Positions 45,073-57,544 of a stretch of 64,000 nucleotides of DNA are shown one piece after another. Origin of the DNA: an uncultured Granulosicoccaceae bacterium (GTDB taxonomy: Bacteria; Pseudomonadota; Gammaproteobacteria; CALCKW01). The DNA lies in the NCBI GenBank assembly GCA_937965695.1, contig CALCKW010000002.1:248001-312000 (forward strand), given 5' to 3'. A model generated the notes under the pieces. It was not told the DNA's origin. It was given only the letters and a program-made list of their open reading frames with translations, and did not search any database. The translations under genes were made by a program, and so were the position numbers. The first letter of the stretch is position 1, and every line of letters begins with the position of its first letter.

Positions 45073-45771
45073 TTAAATATTTTGCTGACCTAAATATTGC
45101 TCAGCCATTTTTATATCATCTGGTCGGGTAACCTTGATATTATCATCGCTACCCTGCACCAACAGCGGTTGCAGCCCAGCCCACTCCATTGCAGAAGATT
45201 CATCCGTTAAATTCACACCAGCGGCACCCGCTTGCACTATTGCGTCTCGCAACGGACGCAGCTGGAACAATTGTGGCGTCAGTGCGTGCCAGAGGTTTTC
45301 GCGTGGTTCAGTATGGATGACATGATCCGAGGCACTGCCCCGTTTCATAGTGTCACGAACGGGACAAGCCAGAAGACCACCGCGCAGAGGATCGTCGCAC
45401 ACGCGTGAAATTAAGTTGTTGATGTCTGCTAATCGCACGCATGGCCTAGCAGCATCGTGAACCAGCACCAGGTCATCGGGGTCCGCGAATTTTAACAAGG
45501 CATTGAGCCCCGCTAAGACAGATAGCGCGCGTTCCGAACCACCTTCTACTCCGCGCACTTTCATACGCAATGATGAGTCTATGTTGTTCCAGTGTGTATC
45601 GTCAGGGCTAAGAGTAACGACAAGCGTACTAAGATTTGGCACGGTTAACAGCCGGCGCAACGTTAAAGCCAAAATAGGTTCGCCAGCAAGCGAGAGGTAT
45701 TGTTTAGGGACTATTGCCCCCATACGAGCGCCCACACCTGCAGCCGGAACGACAGCGTGTAGTTCAGCCAC
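45073..45771 (-). CDS. ispD: 2-C-methyl-D-erythritol 4-phosphate cytidylyltransferase
   Basis: The 232-residue enzyme transfers CMP to methylerythritol phosphate. A GTG start is preferred because it places the nucleotide-binding VVPAAGVGARMGAIVPKQYL near residue 8, as in the family. It overlaps the end of ftsB by 8 bp. Other motifs are LVHDAARPCV, RDTMKR and the C-terminal IKVTRPDDIKMAEQYL. The order ftsB-ispD-ispF is conserved in gammaproteobacteria. Confidence 0.95.
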   Translation of the reverse strand: MAELHAVVPAAGVGARMGAIVPKQYLSLAGEPILALTLRRLLTVPNLSTLVVTLSPDDTHWNNIDSSLRMKVRGVEGGSERALSVLAGLNALLKFADPDDLVLVHDAARPCVRLADINNLISRVCDDPLRGGLLACPVRDTMKRGSASDHVIHTEPRENLWHALTPQLFQLRPLRDAIVQAGAAGVNLTDESSAMEWAGLQPLLVQGSDDNIKVTRPDDIKMAEQYLGQQNI

Positions 45772-46132
45772 CGTCGTCAGATTCGGCAGGGTCTTCCACG
45801 TTAGTTTCAGAGGGCTGCTCACTCTCCGGTGCACCAACCACTTGAAAAAACACTTCGCCTTTGCGGATCATGCCGAGATCTGTGCGCGCTATTTCTTCCA
45901 CGGCTTCCAAGCCCGATTTGAGATCATTCACTTCTGCGTACAGCGCGCGATTGCGCTCAACCAAAGATTGAGTCTGCACTCTGGAGTCATCAACCTGTTT
46001 ACGTAACTCCCAAACATCTTGCGCGCTCCCTTCGCCAAGCCACAAACGGTATTGCAGAACAGCGAATAAAAAGACAGCGATGTAGGTCAAAACGCGCAAG
46101 CGTGGGTCCTCTAAAAATGGGGTACACGCCAA
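45764..46132 (-). CDS. ftsB: Cell-division protein FtsB
   Basis: The 122-residue bitopic protein has a membrane helix at about residues 14-33 (VLTYIAVFLFAVLQYRLWLG). A periplasmic coiled coil follows (LRKQVDDSRVQTQSLVERN), then the conserved EVNDLKSGLEAVEEIARTDLGMIRKGEVFFQVV that binds FtsL and FtsQ. It is part of the FtsQLB complex that activates septal peptidoglycan synthesis. The acidic C-terminal tail is longer than in E. coli FtsB. It follows eno by 33 bp. Confidence 0.95.
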   Translation of the reverse strand: MACTPFLEDPRLRVLTYIAVFLFAVLQYRLWLGEGSAQDVWELRKQVDDSRVQTQSLVERNRALYAEVNDLKSGLEAVEEIARTDLGMIRKGEVFFQVVGAPESEQPSETNVEDPAESDDGG

Positions 46133-46165
46133 TTCCGTTTGAATCGACGCATTGAATAAGTCAGA

Positions 46166-47482
<1,317 letters not shown>

Positions 47483-47692
47483 TTAACCGACTGTTAGCGG
47501 CGATTGGCTTGGATAGTAGAAAAGTGATCTCTTTAAAAAACCACTCACGCGATTTGTTAATCGCAGTATTGTGGTGCTCTCGACCGAAAAATATCGGCGA
47601 AAACTACTTAATTCTTTGTAATATATAGATTTTCTCTTGAAAAACCAGAATCCCTCGAAGACCTCCTAAGTGTCGCAGACGGCATCTGCTCG

Positions 47693-48526
47693 CTAGAGTA
47701 GGCTCTCCTCAAAGGGTGACGATTTCACCAATGAATCAATGGCTTGCAGCCTCTGCAGCAGTGACGCCATCATGCCTAACGGCCAGGCATTGGGGCCATC
47801 ACACAGTGCCTCAGCAGGGTTGGGATGAGTCTCCATGAAAACACCGGCCACCCCGGCGGCAACTGCAGCGCGCGCCAAAACGGGCACGTGTTCGCGTGTT
47901 CCACCGCTGGAACCACCTTGCCCACCGGGTAACTGCACAGAATGCGTAGCATCAAATACAACAGGGCATTCGCAGTCACGCATGATTGCCAATCCACGCA
48001 TGTCTGAGACTAAGTTGTTATAGCCAAAACTAGCACCGCGCTCGCAGACCATCAGCTGTTCGTTGCCCACAGCCCGTGCTTTTTCCACCACATTTTTCAT
48101 TTCTGCTGGTGCTAAAAACTGACCTTTTTTAATATTGATTGGCATGCCCGTGCGCGCCACTCGTTCGATAAAATTTGTCTGTCGACACAGGAATGCGGGA
48201 GTCTGAAGCACATCAACAACATCAGCGACTTCATCTAACGCGGTGTCTTCATGAACGTCAGTGATCACAGGTACTCCGAACTCAGCTTTAACTTTAGCTA
48301 AGATGCGCAGCCCTTCTTCCTTGCCAGGTCCTCGAAAGCCCGTGGCCGAGGAACGATTAGCCTTATCAAAGGATGATTTATAGATAAAATTTATACCAAG
48401 AGAGGCTGTCATTTCCATGAGAGCCTCGGCAGTGCTCATGGCCATCGCCTCACTTTCGATAACACAGGGTCCGGCAATGACAAACAAGGGTTTATCAAGT
48501 CCAACCTCGAATCCGCAAAGTTGCAT
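47693..48526 (-). CDS. kdsA: 3-deoxy-8-phosphooctulonate synthase
   Basis: The 277-residue enzyme condenses PEP with arabinose 5-phosphate to give KDO-8-phosphate for lipid A-core synthesis, confirming an LPS-bearing cell. The start at [20 protein letters not shown] is one base after the pyrG stop, with a strong GGAAGGGGG ribosome site inside the pyrG end. Motifs are [40 protein letters not shown], and the C-terminal [21 protein letters not shown] Cys-free active site resembling the metal-independent class cannot be judged surely. Confidence 0.97.
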   Translation of the reverse strand: MQLCGFEVGLDKPLFVIAGPCVIESEAMAMSTAEALMEMTASLGINFIYKSSFDKANRSSATGFRGPGKEEGLRILAKVKAEFGVPVITDVHEDTALDEVADVVDVLQTPAFLCRQTNFIERVARTGMPINIKKGQFLAPAEMKNVVEKARAVGNEQLMVCERGASFGYNNLVSDMRGLAIMRDCECPVVFDATHSVQLPGGQGGSSGGTREHVPVLARAAVAAGVAGVFMETHPNPAEALCDGPNAWPLGMMASLLQRLQAIDSLVKSSPFEESLL

Positions 48527-48527
48527 C

Positions 48528-50527
<2,000 letters not shown>

Positions 50528-51796
50528 TCATTGTTTTTTATATGTTTTATCGAATTTCATTGCTACAGAGTAATTCCACACAGCAGCCAGCTCATCGTCA
50601 ATATAGATCAGCGGTGTGCGATAGCGTTGCCAACTGGGTACACCACAATCTTGCAACAACTTTTTCAAAGAGCGCTCCCCGCCACGCAAACGCATGTGCT
50701 CACCACCTGTGCGAAAGCGAACTTGCACCTGTGATCCTTCAGGCACGACAAGCTTGCGACCAAAATCGGAATCAAAGCTCAAGTGTTCAACACCTAAATC
50801 TAGCGGCTTACCGAGTTCGACCCAGTCATGTGTTTTTAGCTCGGCCACGATTATATCCGGTACCCAATAGAGATGGTCCCGGTGGCGACGCAATGTGGCT
50901 CGGTATAAATGCAGGCACGGATCGGCATCGCGACGTGCATTTAGCACATCTCGCTGGGCCGAACGTAGCTGCGACTCTGAAGGTGGCTGATCACAAAACT
51001 TTGCCAGCCAAGCACGTAAAAGATGCCTTTGATGAACCGAAGAAACAGCCAACAGCCCATCACAGCTCAGGCTACCATCAGTGGCGCAAAGAGCCTTTAA
51101 TTGCGGCTCAAGAAGCTGCTGAAGCAAACGCTCAGCCTCGCTCGCGCGCCGGGCCGCTGCGCCTAGCTGAGTTGCTACATTAGACCAGCGCGATTTTAAC
51201 GCCGGCATGACATTGAGGCGCAAATAATTGCGATCAAATTGCGGATCAGAATTGCTGGGGTCCTCAACCCATTGCAATTGATGTTTATCGGCGTAGGCAG
51301 CCAAACAGTCACTGTTTAGACCCAACAAGGGTCTCCACAGCTCGCCTTGCCCCACAGATCTTTGTACAGGCATGGCCCCCAATCCGCGTAATCCTGTGCC
51401 GCGCAACAGGCGCAACATCAACGTTTCCGCTTGGTCGTCGGCGTGGTGAGCGAGGATAAGAATTTCTTTCGGCTGAAGCTGGTGCTCAAAAGCAGTATAA
51501 CGCGCTGTTCGGGCCGCTGCCTCCTGCCCTGCTCCGGAAGTCTCAACGGCTGCGTGAATAGTTTCTAGGTTAACACCCAAGCTTTTACAAACAACAGCGC
51601 AATGCTGTGGCCACGTTTCAGCCGCGGCCTGTAAGCCATGTGCCACATGCAGAGCACGCACGGGAAGGCCAGCATTATTTACGGCTGCGTGGAGCAAAAC
51701 GTGGGAATCACGGCCGCCGCTATACGCGACAACCGCTTTTTCAGCGTCGGGGAAGCGTTGCCGTAATTCAGCTAGCGCCTCACCGACCGCCGACAT
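50528..51796 (-). CDS. tilS: tRNA(Ile)-lysidine synthase
   Basis: The 422-residue N-type ATP pyrophosphatase modifies C34 of tRNA-Ile(CAU) with lysine. The PP-loop SGGRDSHVLLHA is at residues ~25-36. Conserved elements include LHVAHGL, the ILAHHADDQAETLMLRLLRGTGLRGLGAM region and the C-terminal RFRTGGEHMRLRGGERSLKKLLQD fold. The ATG overlaps the accA stop as TGATG, so an upstream TTG is not needed. The position after accA and before pyrG is conserved. Confidence 0.96.
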   Translation of the reverse strand: MSAVGEALAELRQRFPDAEKAVVAYSGGRDSHVLLHAAVNNAGLPVRALHVAHGLQAAAETWPQHCAVVCKSLGVNLETIHAAVETSGAGQEAAARTARYTAFEHQLQPKEILILAHHADDQAETLMLRLLRGTGLRGLGAMPVQRSVGQGELWRPLLGLNSDCLAAYADKHQLQWVEDPSNSDPQFDRNYLRLNVMPALKSRWSNVATQLGAAARRASEAERLLQQLLEPQLKALCATDGSLSCDGLLAVSSVHQRHLLRAWLAKFCDQPPSESQLRSAQRDVLNARRDADPCLHLYRATLRRHRDHLYWVPDIIVAELKTHDWVELGKPLDLGVEHLSFDSDFGRKLVVPEGSQVQVRFRTGGEHMRLRGGERSLKKLLQDCGVPSWQRYRTPLIYIDDELAAVWNYSVAMKFDKTYKKQ

Positions 51797-52755
51797 CAAG
51801 CTTCGGCGAAACGGCCGTAAGCACGCAGGCGCGCTCGGCGTTGAGCGATTAGTTCTTTCTTATCAAGCTCTGACACCTCGCCCAGTGAGTCGATCAAAGC
51901 AGTTCTTAACGAGGCAGCGGTCGCATCATAATCACGGTGTGCCCCACCCAGCGGCTCTTCGATAACAGTGTCGACCAATTCCAGCTCTTTGAGTCTATCT
52001 GCTGTAATCCCCATAGCCGTGGCTGCTTCACCTGCTTTATCCGCGTTTTTCCATAAAATGGACGCACATCCTTCAGGACTGATAACCGAGTAAGTGCTGT
52101 GCTGAAGCATATTAACTCGATCAGCAACACCAATGGCCAAGGCGCCACCCGAACCTCCTTCACCGATGACTGTCGCGATAATCGGCACTTTCAACTCAGC
52201 CATCACTAATAGATTGCGAGCGATAGCTTCCGATTGATTACGTTCCTCAGCGTCAATACCGGGCCAAGCACCTGTTGTGTCAATCAAAGTAATCAATGGC
52301 ATATCAAATCGCTCAGCCATTTCCATCACGCGAAGTGCTTTACGGTAGCCCTCTGGGCGAGGCATTCCAAAATTACGACGCAGTTTTTCTTTGGTCTCTC
52401 GGCCTTTCTGCTGACCGACGATCATCACTGGATTGCCTTCAAAACGAGCCATACCGCAGACGATTGCCGCGTCATCGCCAAAATGGCGATCACCGTGCAA
52501 TTCTTCAAAATCTGTGAAGAGGCGATCAATATAATCTAAGGTGTAGGGTCTTTGGGGATGACGCGCCATTTGGCTAACTTGCCAAGGCGTGAGCTTACTA
52601 AAAATGCTTGCAGTAAGAGTTTGTAGTTTGTCCTGCAGTTTAGCGATTTCCTCAGTGAGGTTGATGTCCACATCATCAGTGGCGAGCTTGAGCTCGCGTA
52701 TTTTGGCTTCTAACTCGGCGATGGGTTGTTCAAATTCGAGGAAATTGGGATTCAT
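51796..52755 (-). CDS. accA: Acetyl-CoA carboxylase carboxyltransferase subunit alpha
   Basis: The 319-residue subunit forms the carboxyltransferase with AccD, making malonyl-CoA for fatty acid synthesis. Recognisable blocks: the N-terminal [19 protein letters not shown], the conserved [30 protein letters not shown], and the catalytic-site glycines in [24 protein letters not shown] and [15 protein letters not shown]. It heads the minus-strand cluster. The gene dnaE, which often lies upstream of accA in related genomes, is replaced here by a divergent pilin gene. Confidence 0.98.
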   Translation of the reverse strand: MNPNFLEFEQPIAELEAKIRELKLATDDVDINLTEEIAKLQDKLQTLTASIFSKLTPWQVSQMARHPQRPYTLDYIDRLFTDFEELHGDRHFGDDAAIVCGMARFEGNPVMIVGQQKGRETKEKLRRNFGMPRPEGYRKALRVMEMAERFDMPLITLIDTTGAWPGIDAEERNQSEAIARNLLVMAELKVPIIATVIGEGGSGGALAIGVADRVNMLQHSTYSVISPEGCASILWKNADKAGEAATAMGITADRLKELELVDTVIEEPLGGAHRDYDATAASLRTALIDSLGEVSELDKKELIAQRRARLRAYGRFAEA

Positions 52756-52947
52756 TCAAAGGCCGCTTTTCAGACTGCAAAGCACGCATTGTACCCTACT
52801 GTTCGACTGCTTGCGAAGCGCTCAACCGCAAAATACCTCCTCGGTCTTGGCCTTACAAAAGCTCACCACAATCCTGAAGGAACAAACAAACGGCTAAGTT
52901 ATTGCTTATCAATTTTACTTGGTCATCGAACAGAGCTGGAAATTATT

Positions 52948-53469
52948 ATGCTATCCCCCAAAACACGTGGCTTTTCACTTATCGAATTGATGATCGTGCT
53001 TGCTATTGTGGGAATTCTAGCAGCGGTTGCAGCCCCCCAGTACGAGACCTATGTCCGCAAGGCAAAAATAACGGAAGCCATAGGGGTCTTTGCGGCAATG
53101 CGCTCAGATTTAGTGGGCAATTTGCAGATGACGAACAATCCTCCTAAAAACCTAAATGGTGTTCTTTGGAGCGGTGGCACTGCAGTATCTGGGAATGCTA
53201 CAGATACCATCGAAGGCGCACGCTTCCACGGTAACGGCAGCGATATGTATTGGTTTGCAGTTCGACTACAGCAAGGTATTTTACCGGGCAATCTCAATGC
53301 CTTCAAAAGAGAGATCCATTACGGGCTCGTGAAAACAAATTCGGGGGGATGGGCTTCCTTTTGCGGGTCTTGGGATAACGGAAGCGGATTTATAGACACC
53401 ATGTATTTGCCAGATGGCTGTGACGAGCCCAATGTCTACGCTGCTCTAAACTCCGCAAGAAACAATTAG
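52948..53469 (+). CDS. Type IV pilin-like protein
   Basis: This 173-residue prepilin starts MLSPKTRGFSLIEL, with processing after G8 and Glu at position 5 of the mature chain. The long hydrophobic helix (MIVLAIVGILAAVAAPQYETYV) is standard. The C-terminal half is Gly/Asn-rich and has a likely disulfide between Cys in SFCGSWDNG and in YLPDGCDEPN. It lacks the long conserved PilA C-terminus of Pseudomonas but may be a major or minor pilin. The start follows the helix rather than the longer open frame, which runs through the divergent accA start. Confidence 0.85.
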   Translation: MLSPKTRGFSLIELMIVLAIVGILAAVAAPQYETYVRKAKITEAIGVFAAMRSDLVGNLQMTNNPPKNLNGVLWSGGTAVSGNATDTIEGARFHGNGSDMYWFAVRLQQGILPGNLNAFKREIHYGLVKTNSGGWASFCGSWDNGSGFIDTMYLPDGCDEPNVYAALNSARNN

Positions 53470-53856
53470 AGCATTCAATCCCCGCTTGACGACTCGCTCC
53501 GTAACAAAAAAACCGCCTAACTCCCAATCGCTACTTACTCTTGACACCAGTCAATTTTTTGGCAACCACACTTAAGAATCGCCAGCAATTGGCAAAAGTT
53601 ACTGCTACCCACCGAATCATGCAACTCCCTAGTAGAAGACGATGAGCTGAATGCAGTGGCCAATATTCCATCTACTTAGTCGTTCGCAACCAGTCTCAGA
53701 GATTTAGATAAGGCTTTAATCTTCAGGGATAATAAAGCAGCACCTGCGTTTGCCAAACTCCATCACACTTACGTCGTAGTGACAAAAATGCTACCGACAT
53801 TCACCCGCTGCCCAGTTACAATGACGACTAGCTAGTCGCTCAAACTGAGAGTGTTA
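53470..53856. other. 387-bp spacer before the yejK-type gene
   Basis: No gene or RNA was recognised between the pilin and the nucleoid protein. The last 65 bases hold a promoter-like region listed separately. No terminator hairpin for the pilin was found. Confidence 0.35.
53794..53838 (+). promoter_or_regulatory. Putative yejK promoter with a perfect 14-bp palindrome
   Basis: CCGACA (53794-53799) and TACAAT (53817-53822) are 17 bp apart. The perfect palindrome CGACTAGCTAGTCG at 53825-53838 covers the expected transcription start, about 20 bases before the ribosome site. It is a strong operator candidate; the binding protein is unknown. Confidence 0.45.
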
Positions 53857-54858
53857 ATGATTAATTGCCATATTTACACCCTGCTCCGAGAGGGGCCGGA
53901 AACACCTATTCAGGTACATAAACCCGAGGCTGATATTGGCTCCAAGCCATCTACCACGGCCCTACTGGATATGCTGCAAAGCAAGCTGCGCGTTACCCAG
54001 CAAAAAAGATTGGGCCGTATAGACCCTGAATCAGAAAGTGCAGGTAGTGTGCTGCCTTGTGCACTGCGTGGTTGGCACGATCAGACGACAGATTTTAATG
54101 CCTTGAGCTGGGCCATTGCTGAGTCTTTTGAAGCAGGCCTGCGCGATTGGGACGACAAGTGGCGTGGTCACTTAATGGTGGCGACCCAAGTGATGTTTGA
54201 GCAACGTTTTTTATGGGTCTATTGGTTGCAAGAGCGCGAGGCTTGGGAAGTTGACGCCGATGGAGCGCTTCGGGCGGTTGCGTCAATCGACACCGGCCAA
54301 CTGAAATACGCTGCAAATGTTCAGGTAAGCACCTGGGCAAAAGATCCTAGCGCTTTAACGCTGACTTTAGTCACGGCACGAGGTGTTCCGGAGCTCACTT
54401 CAAGCTTTGAAAATGCATTTCACCTGATAGACGAGCAAGACAAGACCGCTGAGACTGGGCGCTTTCTTGACGTGGTGGAAGGCTATGCCGAATTGCTAGA
54501 TGATGATCAAGCCGCTGACACTCGCAAAGAAGTGGTTAGTTATTGTTTGGATAAGGCACGCAGCGGTGAGGAAGCCGATATTAGAGAACTGTCTGGCCAA
54601 CTCAATCCCGATAAGCCTGAAGCCTTTGCCAATTTTGTTTACGAGCACGACCAAGATGCCCGCCCGCCCGCCAATCCCGATGCAAAATCTCTGCGAAACT
54701 ATGTACGATTTGCAGGACGAGACAAAGATATAAGCATCAGTTTTTCATCGCACTTGGTTGGCCATGGTATCAATTACAACGCAGGTGACAACACGTTGCT
54801 TCTAGAACATCTTCCACCCGCATTGAAAGATCAGCTGGAACGACACTTGAGTCGCTAA
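53857..54858 (+). CDS. Nucleoid-associated protein YejK/NdpA family
   Basis: The 333-residue protein belongs to the NdpA (YejK, 37-kDa nucleoid-associated) family. Recognisable stretches are the N-terminal helix, the central GGHLMVA-like segment (RGHLMVATQVMFEQRFLWVYWL), LDVVEGYAELLDDDQAADTRKEVVSYCLDKA and the C-terminal beta region DISISFSSHLVGHGINYNAGDNTLLLEHLPPALKDQL. NdpA proteins bind DNA and interact with topoisomerase subunits in E. coli. The ATG two codons after a GTG is preferred because GAGAG lies six bases before it. Divergence from the family core makes this a probable call. Confidence 0.75.
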   Translation: MINCHIYTLLREGPETPIQVHKPEADIGSKPSTTALLDMLQSKLRVTQQKRLGRIDPESESAGSVLPCALRGWHDQTTDFNALSWAIAESFEAGLRDWDDKWRGHLMVATQVMFEQRFLWVYWLQEREAWEVDADGALRAVASIDTGQLKYAANVQVSTWAKDPSALTLTLVTARGVPELTSSFENAFHLIDEQDKTAETGRFLDVVEGYAELLDDDQAADTRKEVVSYCLDKARSGEEADIRELSGQLNPDKPEAFANFVYEHDQDARPPANPDAKSLRNYVRFAGRDKDISISFSSHLVGHGINYNAGDNTLLLEHLPPALKDQLERHLSR

Positions 54859-54902
54859 TTTTTAAAGCGATAATTTCCCAAACTATATTAAGAGATATCA
54901 CG

Positions 54903-55322
54903 ATGGGTGACACACTAACAAAAGGAAGCTGCTTGTGCGGCTCAGTCTCATTCGAAATCGCTGGAGAGCCACTACGCATGGCGCAGTGCCACTGCACAGA
55001 TTGTCAAAAGGCATCAGGAACAGGCCACATGTCACTTGCTTTTTTTAAAGAAGAACAAGTGTCTATTTCTGGAGAGGTGCGTGACTACGACTCAGTGGCT
55101 GACAGTGGCAACGTTAACAAGCGCGTATTCTGCCCGACATGCGGAGCAAGAATGTTTAGCAGTAACTCTGCACGCCCTGGAATGATGGCTGTAGCAGCTG
55201 GCTCTGTCGATGACAGCAGCTGGTTTAAAACACAAGCCGTTGTCTACACAAAAGATCAGCCGACCTGGGACGAGTCAGCGCAGGATGTTCCTCGCTTTGA
55301 AGCAATGCCGCCTCCCGCTTGA
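54903..55322 (+). CDS. GFA / CENP-V domain zinc protein
   Basis: The 139-residue protein has the GFA (glutathione-dependent formaldehyde-activating, Mss4-like) zinc motif set: GSCLCGSVSFEI, QCHCTDCQKASG and CPTCGARMF. Founding members were proposed to bind S-hydroxymethylglutathione; the general function of the family is still uncertain. It follows yejK by 44 bp in the same direction and converges on an EamA transporter with a gap of only 4 bp. Confidence 0.9.
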   Translation: MGDTLTKGSCLCGSVSFEIAGEPLRMAQCHCTDCQKASGTGHMSLAFFKEEQVSISGEVRDYDSVADSGNVNKRVFCPTCGARMFSSNSARPGMMAVAAGSVDDSSWFKTQAVVYTKDQPTWDESAQDVPRFEAMPPPA

Positions 55323-55326
55323 TTCA

Positions 55327-56307
55327 TCACTCATCAGCCTGTTGAGTCTGGTTGTTATCGGACTCACGGCTATTGACTGGCGGCGCCATTACGGGTCGCA
55401 CATTACGCGTATTCAGCAAGGGTTGATTTTCAGATACCTGGCTTTCGCGCCAAACGATCAACAAGCCTGACACCACGATGATTAAAGCACCCACAACGGT
55501 CAAGTTATCAGGGTACTCACCAAACATTACCGCTCCGATCAATACAGCCCACAACAACTGGCTGTATTGCATCGGTGCTACAAAAGCCGCTGGTGCTGCA
55601 CGATAGGCTTTTAACAAACAGAACTGTCCAATTAACGCCATGGTTCCAATAGCAAACATCAGTGCCAAGTCTTCTAGTGGCATTGGAATGTAATTAAAAC
55701 TCATGGCGATTCCGCACAGCGTTATATTGGTCAACAGCGGGTAGATGATCATGGTAGCCGCATGTTCCTTAGAACCGATTGAACGCGAGATAATAGAACC
55801 GATAGCAATGCATAGTGCTGACCCTATACCTGCCAAATGCCCAATACTAAACGTCTCTACATTGGGCCGTAGAACAACTATCACTCCTAACAACCCGAGA
55901 AAGATTGCAAACCATCGAAATGCCGCTATTCGCTCACCTAAAAAAGGGATTGCCAAAAGTGAAATCAAGGCCGGCGCAGTAAATAGCAGCACATATACGT
56001 CTACAAGTGGTAAAACCGTGAAGGCATAAAAGGCCAAGCACAAACCCAACACTGATGTGAGCGAACGCGCCAATACAAGGGCCGGGTTTCGAGGCCACAT
56101 AGAATAACCACGGCGGCTGGTGGCTTGCACCAATGTGAAGGGCACTGCACCAAATAACATGGCGAAAAATATTATCTGAAAGACAGAATACTGCGTCAGC
56201 AATTTAACCAATGCGTCGTGCCAAGAAAAAACGGCAAAACCAAACAGCGCGAACAGCAAGCCTTTGCTCGCAGAATTATTGGCCTCAGGTGTGATCGTGG
56301 TACTCAT
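55327..56307 (-). CDS. EamA/DMT-family permease
   Basis: The 326-residue inner-membrane protein has ten predicted helices in two EamA repeats, beginning LLFALFGFAVFSWHDALVKL and, in the second half, IGSALCIAIGSIISRSIGSKE. The family contains drug/metabolite exporters and amino-acid or nucleotide-sugar transporters. Specificity cannot be assigned. A hydrophilic C-terminal tail of about 35 residues is present. It is monocistronic. Confidence 0.9.
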   Translation of the reverse strand: MSTTITPEANNSASKGLLFALFGFAVFSWHDALVKLLTQYSVFQIIFFAMLFGAVPFTLVQATSRRGYSMWPRNPALVLARSLTSVLGLCLAFYAFTVLPLVDVYVLLFTAPALISLLAIPFLGERIAAFRWFAIFLGLLGVIVVLRPNVETFSIGHLAGIGSALCIAIGSIISRSIGSKEHAATMIIYPLLTNITLCGIAMSFNYIPMPLEDLALMFAIGTMALIGQFCLLKAYRAAPAAFVAPMQYSQLLWAVLIGAVMFGEYPDNLTVVGALIIVVSGLLIVWRESQVSENQPLLNTRNVRPVMAPPVNSRESDNNQTQQADE

Positions 56308-56436
56308 ACTGGCAGACTCTTTGACAATTAGCAGAACTATAGTCGAATCGATGCAACTGCAAGGCTTGCTGTAAAAAAATTTGCGTAACGAATCTCTTAA
56401 CCTACTGCTAGAGCAAAACCGCTGCCCTAAGTCGTC

Positions 56437-57534
56437 TTAACCTCTGCTCAGTTCAATGAAACGCTGCAAGTGATGATCACTGTCACCCCACTCATGATCA
56501 ATCATAATCATTCTTTTAGCCACGGCTCCGAGTCTATATTCTTGTGTCATACCGATACCTCCATGCAACTGTATACATTCCTCTGCGACGAGTCGCCCTA
56601 CTCGACCTATCAGGTTCTTAGCTGCGCTGACATGTAATTCACGTGAGCCACGCTCTGCTTCCAGATGCCCACAAACATTGATCGTTGCTGATCGCGCTTG
56701 TTCAATTTCTATCAACACGTCCGCCATACGATGCTGTAGCGCCTGGAACTTACCAATAGCCACACCAAACTGCTGACGTGTTTTTATATAATCGACTGTG
56801 AGTTCTTTAGCACTCTCCATTGCCCCCAAAGACTCAGCACACAACGCTGCTGTAGCTCTGGCTACCTGATATTCGATCGCATCAAAAGCTTGCCCCTCTT
56901 GTCCCAACATTGCAGACTTGGGTAGCACGCAATTTTCGAGTCTAACTTCGGCGGCATCAACTCCGTCCAGCGTCTGATAGCCATGAACTTGTAACCCTTG
57001 CAGATCTTTATCAACGACAAAAAGTGAAATACCACCGGCATCATTGAAAGTGCCCGACGTACGCGCGCTGACAATTAATTTCTTCGCCCTTTCTGCATTA
57101 ATAACCACAGATTTATGTCCGTCCAGCCGAAACCCTCCGTCGCAATTTTTTGCAGTTGTTGATACATGCCTGAGCAGGTAGCGACTGCGAGGTTCCCCGT
57201 GGGCGAATGCCAGTTGAAGCCTGCCGGCGATAATTTGCTCAACGAGTGCTTGTTGGTCATCGTTACCCAACTGTGTCAACAACCCACCCGCTAATACACC
57301 AGATTGCATCAGCGGCGCCTTCAATCCAGCACGACCTAATTCTTCAAACACAACAGACAGATCAAAACCTTCGCCGCCGTATCCGCCCTGCTTTTCGGAA
57401 AACATGGCCCCAATGACCCCGAGTTCAGCAAGCGCTTTCCAAAACTCATCAAGCCCTAAATCTTGGTTTTGGGCAAAAAAACGCCGCAACGACTCTTTCA
57501 ACATCTGCCGCTCTTCAGTGAGTTGGAAGTTCAT
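56437..57534 (-). CDS. Acyl-CoA dehydrogenase, second subunit of a likely heteromeric pair
   Basis: The 365-residue flavoprotein has the acyl-CoA dehydrogenase fold from MNFQLTEERQMLKESLRRFF through the C-terminal FAD site IQLHGGIGMTQEYRLG. Its short N-terminus and pairing with the next-upstream ACAD gene resemble PimD of the pimeloyl-CoA dehydrogenase pair, or the FadE28-FadE29 type. In such pairs one subunit supplies the catalytic base. Which subunit does so here cannot be told. It starts 10 bp after the first ACAD gene. The substrate is a fatty, dicarboxylic or steroid side-chain acyl-CoA. Confidence 0.87.
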   Translation of the reverse strand: MNFQLTEERQMLKESLRRFFAQNQDLGLDEFWKALAELGVIGAMFSEKQGGYGGEGFDLSVVFEELGRAGLKAPLMQSGVLAGGLLTQLGNDDQQALVEQIIAGRLQLAFAHGEPRSRYLLRHVSTTAKNCDGGFRLDGHKSVVINAERAKKLIVSARTSGTFNDAGGISLFVVDKDLQGLQVHGYQTLDGVDAAEVRLENCVLPKSAMLGQEGQAFDAIEYQVARATAALCAESLGAMESAKELTVDYIKTRQQFGVAIGKFQALQHRMADVLIEIEQARSATINVCGHLEAERGSRELHVSAAKNLIGRVGRLVAEECIQLHGGIGMTQEYRLGAVAKRMIMIDHEWGDSDHHLQRFIELSRG

Positions 57535-57544
57535 AACAGGAGCC

